From Amphibalanus amphitrite (taxonomy: Eukaryota; Arthropoda; Thecostraca; Balanomorpha; Balanidae): a DNA stretch of 64,000 nt. Both the position numbers and the translations under genes were made by a program. Positions 60,740 to 64,000 of the stretch are shown one piece after another. The stretch lies in assembly GCF_019059575.1 (NCBI RefSeq), contig NW_024881569.1, forward strand, positions 372,001-436,000. Reading direction: 5' to 3'. The notes below the pieces were generated by a model. That model did no database searches, was not told where the DNA came from, and worked only from the letters and a program-made list of their open reading frames with translations. The first letter of the stretch is position 1, and each line of letters starts with the position of its first letter.

Positions 60740-60990
60740 TGCCAGCTGCGGGTGACCGAGCTCTCCCAATTCCACGCTGGCTTGGCTTTGGAGCCGCAGC
60801 AGACGGCGGAAGTCAATGCCACTGCTAAGGCGGCGGCGGATTTGACGCCCCCGGGCACCACCATGGCTGACCGAGCTCTCCCAATTCCACGCTGGCTTGG
60901 CTTTGGAGCAGCAGCAGACGGCGGAGGTCTAGGTCACTGCTAAGGCGGCGGCGGATTTGTTGCGCCCGGTCACCACCAGGGCGCGCGCAG
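60740..60990 (+). repeat. Tandem pair of MITE interior segments
   Basis: GAGCTCTCCCAATTCCACGC, TGGCTTGGCTTTGGAGC, AGACGGCGGA and GGCGGCGGCGGATTTG occur twice in a row, about 120 bp apart, and match the interior of the 53768-53935 MITE without its inverted ends. Confidence 0.7.
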
Positions 60991-61369
60991 CATCGGGCCG
61001 GTGAAACAGAAGACGCGTTTACATAGGGTTTGTTGCAAGCTTATATCTCCGTCCGTGATGTTGCAAAAGATGCCAATGGTGCTGAACAATTTACAAAATG
61101 ATCCCCTCTAAATATTTGAAGACCACTGCATCGAAATTATCGCCAAATTAACGAGCTAGAGCCTCGTCAAATATGCTAGGTAAACCGGGTTAGAAGCCGG
61201 GTATCTAGTTGCCAGGCTGATTTGATCCCTCATAGTCGAAAGGTAGGCTACTTGGACCAAAAATTGACTTGTTTGTAAATAAATAAGCGATTTGATGGCG
61301 AAAATTGCCTGGATTACAACTTCTAAAAATATTTTGAAGGAACAAGACGAACGAATTTTGAAGGAACAG

Positions 61370-61671
61370 TTGTAAAGATTCTAAGGCCTTAAAGGGTTGG
61401 TACTTTCGAGGCATCAAATAGGTTCCAGCGCGAAAGTCCCGTCGTGAAAACGGCCAGTGTGGCATATTTATCATTGTGTGGAAGTTTTTTTTCATGAAAA
61501 TTTTTATTTCAAAATAAAGAGTAAGTTGTAAAGATTCTAAGGCCTTAAAGGGTTGGTACTTTACAGGCATCAAATAGGTTCCTGCGCGAAAGTCCCGCCG
61601 TGAAAACGGCCAGTGTGGCATATTTATCATTGTGTGGAAGTTTTTTCATGAAAATTTTTATTTCAAAATAG
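61370..61671 (+). repeat. 155-bp tandem duplication
   Basis: A unit starting TTGTAAAGATTCTAAGGCCT and including GGGTTGGTACTTT, AAAACGGCCAGTGTGGCATA and TTTTTATTTCAAAATA occurs twice in tandem with few differences. Confidence 0.8.
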
Positions 61672-62576
61672 CTTCATGTTTACCTACTTATGGAAACACA
61701 TAATTTGCAACCTTCCAAAGAATAGGATGGAAGTTCAAAGATTTCCTACTTTCTAGTATTTAATTTTGCTCCATGCATTTTGATCACATGTAAATGCATG
61801 CGGATGACAGGAGTGCCTTATTGCTCCAATCGTTGTTGCTCTAATTCGGGAAACCTTAGTGAAGTTATTTACAGTACAACATTGCATAATAATACAGTGT
61901 TTATTCATGAATTTTTGCCCATTAGAACAGTGTAAACCACGTCAAAGCTTTGATCGTTGATGCTCAGCAATATAATTTTCCTAGCAAGACTAAAATATCA
62001 CAACTGAAATGCGTAGCCTGGGAGTTCGGTATTCGCGAGGTTCCGACACTGTTAGCGGCGTGGAACTATGCTAAAGTCAAGAGCAAAAGGCCAACTACAA
62101 TGCCATTAAGTCGAATGGTCGGTGGGCTGCTAGCGTATGGGACCTTTCTGATAATTTGTATAGGAGTCATACACACATCCTTGCATGGAAGTCCAGATGC
62201 TAGCTTACAACAGCTTACAACTATTGCACGTAAGTTGTGAATAACCCATGCAATCTATTGTAAGCTACACAATACACACGGCGTAGCGCTTTTGCTACTA
62301 GGCTAACTGAAATCAAGACCGATGGTATATTTTAAAACGGCATTAGATATCTCCCTACCACACCGTGCCTTTCTGGATGGCCTCATCTGTTCACCCGCGG
62401 CTCGCAAAAACCTCGCGCAGGTGTATGTCGCCCAGCGCGCCCTGGCCGGTCGGGTCATGAACCCCCGCGGGCCTGCGCGCGGGTGCGCCGCCCACCCTCC
62501 GCCGTCGACCGTCCGTCGTCCACGGCGCGTCGTCGCCGGAGGCGGCAGTGCTGGTACGGCCGTGCCCGTCGGCGCG

Positions 62577-62679
62577 ATGGCCCGCTCGGTCCGAGTGACG
62601 CTGCTGCTGGCGCTGCACATCTCGGCACGATCGGCCGCCGACCGGTACGGCGACGACGGCCGCAACTCACACAGTAACG
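62577..62679 (+). CDS. Possible first exon of a secreted protein
   Basis: ATG at 62577 (GGCGCGATGG, good context) opens MARSVRVTLLLALHISARSA, a plausible signal peptide with cleavage after SARSA or nearby, then a polar DRYGDDGRNSHSN. A donor AACG|GTGAGC follows, phase 1. Further in-frame ATG codons upstream (for example 62457) would bury the signal peptide. The rest of the gene would lie beyond the window; the product is unknown. Confidence 0.4.
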
Positions 62680-62683
62680 GTGA

Positions 62684-63520
62684 GCGGGTGTGAGAGGCTA
62701 GGGTGGCTATGGTGAGATAGGTTAGACGAGGGACACAGCAACGGTCAGACAGGGAAAGACGGAGACGGGAATGGTGATACAGGGTAAAGGCCTGGCTACA
62801 CTATGCGTTTTCTGCGTGCATTTTTCGCGAGTTTTCGTTTTTTTACGTAATATCGTTCAAAAAAATCGATATGACGTTTTATGGTATGTTTTTTATGTTA
62901 AATTTTAGCCAATGTAAAAGTTATATGAACTTTTATATATACTTAACATAAACATTATATTAATTATAGCCTTTTCTAATGTATGTCCGCAACGATGTTA
63001 CGCAAAACACGCAAACCCGCAAAACAAAACGCACGCAGAAAATGCATAGTGTAGCCAGGCCTTAAGAAGGAGATTCCCAGCTACGGTGAGAGCGGGGGAA
63101 ACGGATAGAGCTAATGTGAGATAGGTTGGACGGAGGACACAGCAACGGTGAGACAGGAGCAGGCCGAGACACAACTGCCGCAACTCACGCAGCAACGGTG
63201 AGAATGGGAGAAAGCGGAGACGGGAATGGTGAGAAAGACGAAACGGGACAGGAATGGTGAGAGCTAGGAGACGGCGACAAAGGAACGGTGAGAAAGGACG
63301 AGAAATAGACAACAACAATGGCAACGGGTGTAACGGAGATATAAACGGTGAGAACCGGAAAAGCGGAGACGGGAAGAGTGAAAACGGAGACGGAGACGCC
63401 AACGGTGAGAATGGAGAGGTGGAAACATAGGAATGGTGAGAACGGGTGGGACGGACACAGCCGAGCAGTGAGGCGTTGCAAGAGGTCAGACGCAGAAACA
63501 CATGAACGGCGAGCTATAAG
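62684..63520 (+). repeat. Degenerate minisatellite with AACGGTGAGA
   Basis: Many loosely spaced copies of AACGGTGAGA/AATGGTGAGA with GGAGACGGGA spacers fill the start of the putative intron. At 63179-63202 the last bases of the exon and its donor recur (CGCAACTCACGCAGCAACGG then TGAG). Confidence 0.65.
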
Positions 63521-63889
63521 GACATGGCAGAGACAGCGAAGGTAAGACAGAAGGGATTTACGAGTACTCACGGTTAGAAGATTAGTACGAAGATACACAT
63601 CCGACGGAGGCATGCATCTGACGCGCAGGGATTGTTGAAGCATTTTGTCCCTGCTGTAATCTCATTGCAACAGCGTCACGATGTTTTGACACAGTGAAAT
63701 AAGACGGAACTGAATACTAGATTATCGAGCGGCCTTAGTCCCCATGGTGGCGTGCATGCGGATGCTGGCTAGATGCACTGTGGGGTTGCGAGAAGATATT
63801 GGATTAATTGGGAGAAGTAAGAGACAAGAATGCATGCAATGTGATCGGTATGAGAGGATTGACTTTCTTTGAGAGGGGTATGGGAGATA

Positions 63890-63892
<3 letters not shown>

Positions 63893-63973
<81 letters not shown>

Positions 63974-64000
63974 GAGAGAGAGAGAGAGGGAGAAAGAGAG
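63893..64000 (+). repeat. (GA)n microsatellite
   Basis: Almost uninterrupted AG dinucleotides from about 63893 to the end of the window; true length is unknown because the window ends in it. Confidence 0.95.

Noticed and set aside
1..64000. CRISPR arrays, operons or bacterial features
   Set aside because: The DNA is animal, with spliced genes; the direct repeats seen are minisatellites and transposons, without spacer regularity.

Overview
The window is animal nuclear DNA with spliced genes, GT-AG introns, a eukaryotic tRNA without an encoded CCA, and introns full of transposon relics. A marine invertebrate is likely and a crustacean is my best guess. The reasons are a glucuronokinase of the kind found in plants and some marine animals, arthropod-like non-LTR retrotransposon pieces, and GC-rich exons in AT-richer introns. 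Species cannot be read from the sequence alone.

Left part (1-35.5 kb). After about 5 kb of repeats comes a complete 18-exon gene on the + strand (5547-34351). It encodes the YLP-motif protein YLPM1/ZAP3, and every exon joins in phase to give a 1259-residue model. Its parts are a Q/P-rich N-terminus with a YLP motif, a coiled coil, an RGG-rich exon, an RS-rich exon, a split P-loop kinase-like domain and a C-terminal tail with an RVRW PP1-docking motif. The introns hold a tRNA-Ser(CGA) on the opposite strand, a LINE fragment, a hAT element, many TTAA-flanked elements and, in the 8.9-kb intron 14, two paralogous same-strand genes for SGNH (GDSL) hydrolases.

Middle part (35.5-49 kb). A single large exon encodes a proline/serine/glutamine-rich low-complexity protein (35697-37010). 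About 3 kb further is a second complete gene on the + strand (40205-48035, 14 coding exons, 638 residues). It fuses an N-terminal nucleotidyltransferase-like domain to a GHMP-type glucuronokinase, so one chain could phosphorylate glucuronate and perhaps activate it to UDP-glucuronate.

Right part (49-64 kb). This is mostly gene-poor: a 2.9-kb TIR element with two other elements nested in it, several minisatellites, a small TIR element, and a 120-bp tandem repeat with CACGTGCGCACGTGC. Near the right edge is a possible first exon (62577-62679) with a signal peptide, and the window ends in a (GA)n microsatellite.

Two themes recur. One is a family of TTAA-flanked, non-coding elements whose ends carry G-run/C-run hairpins and whose interiors are packed with AGGTCA/TGACCT. 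The other is tandem duplication of exon ends together with their 5' splice sites. In the glucuronokinase gene one such duplication keeps the frame and predicts two protein isoforms.
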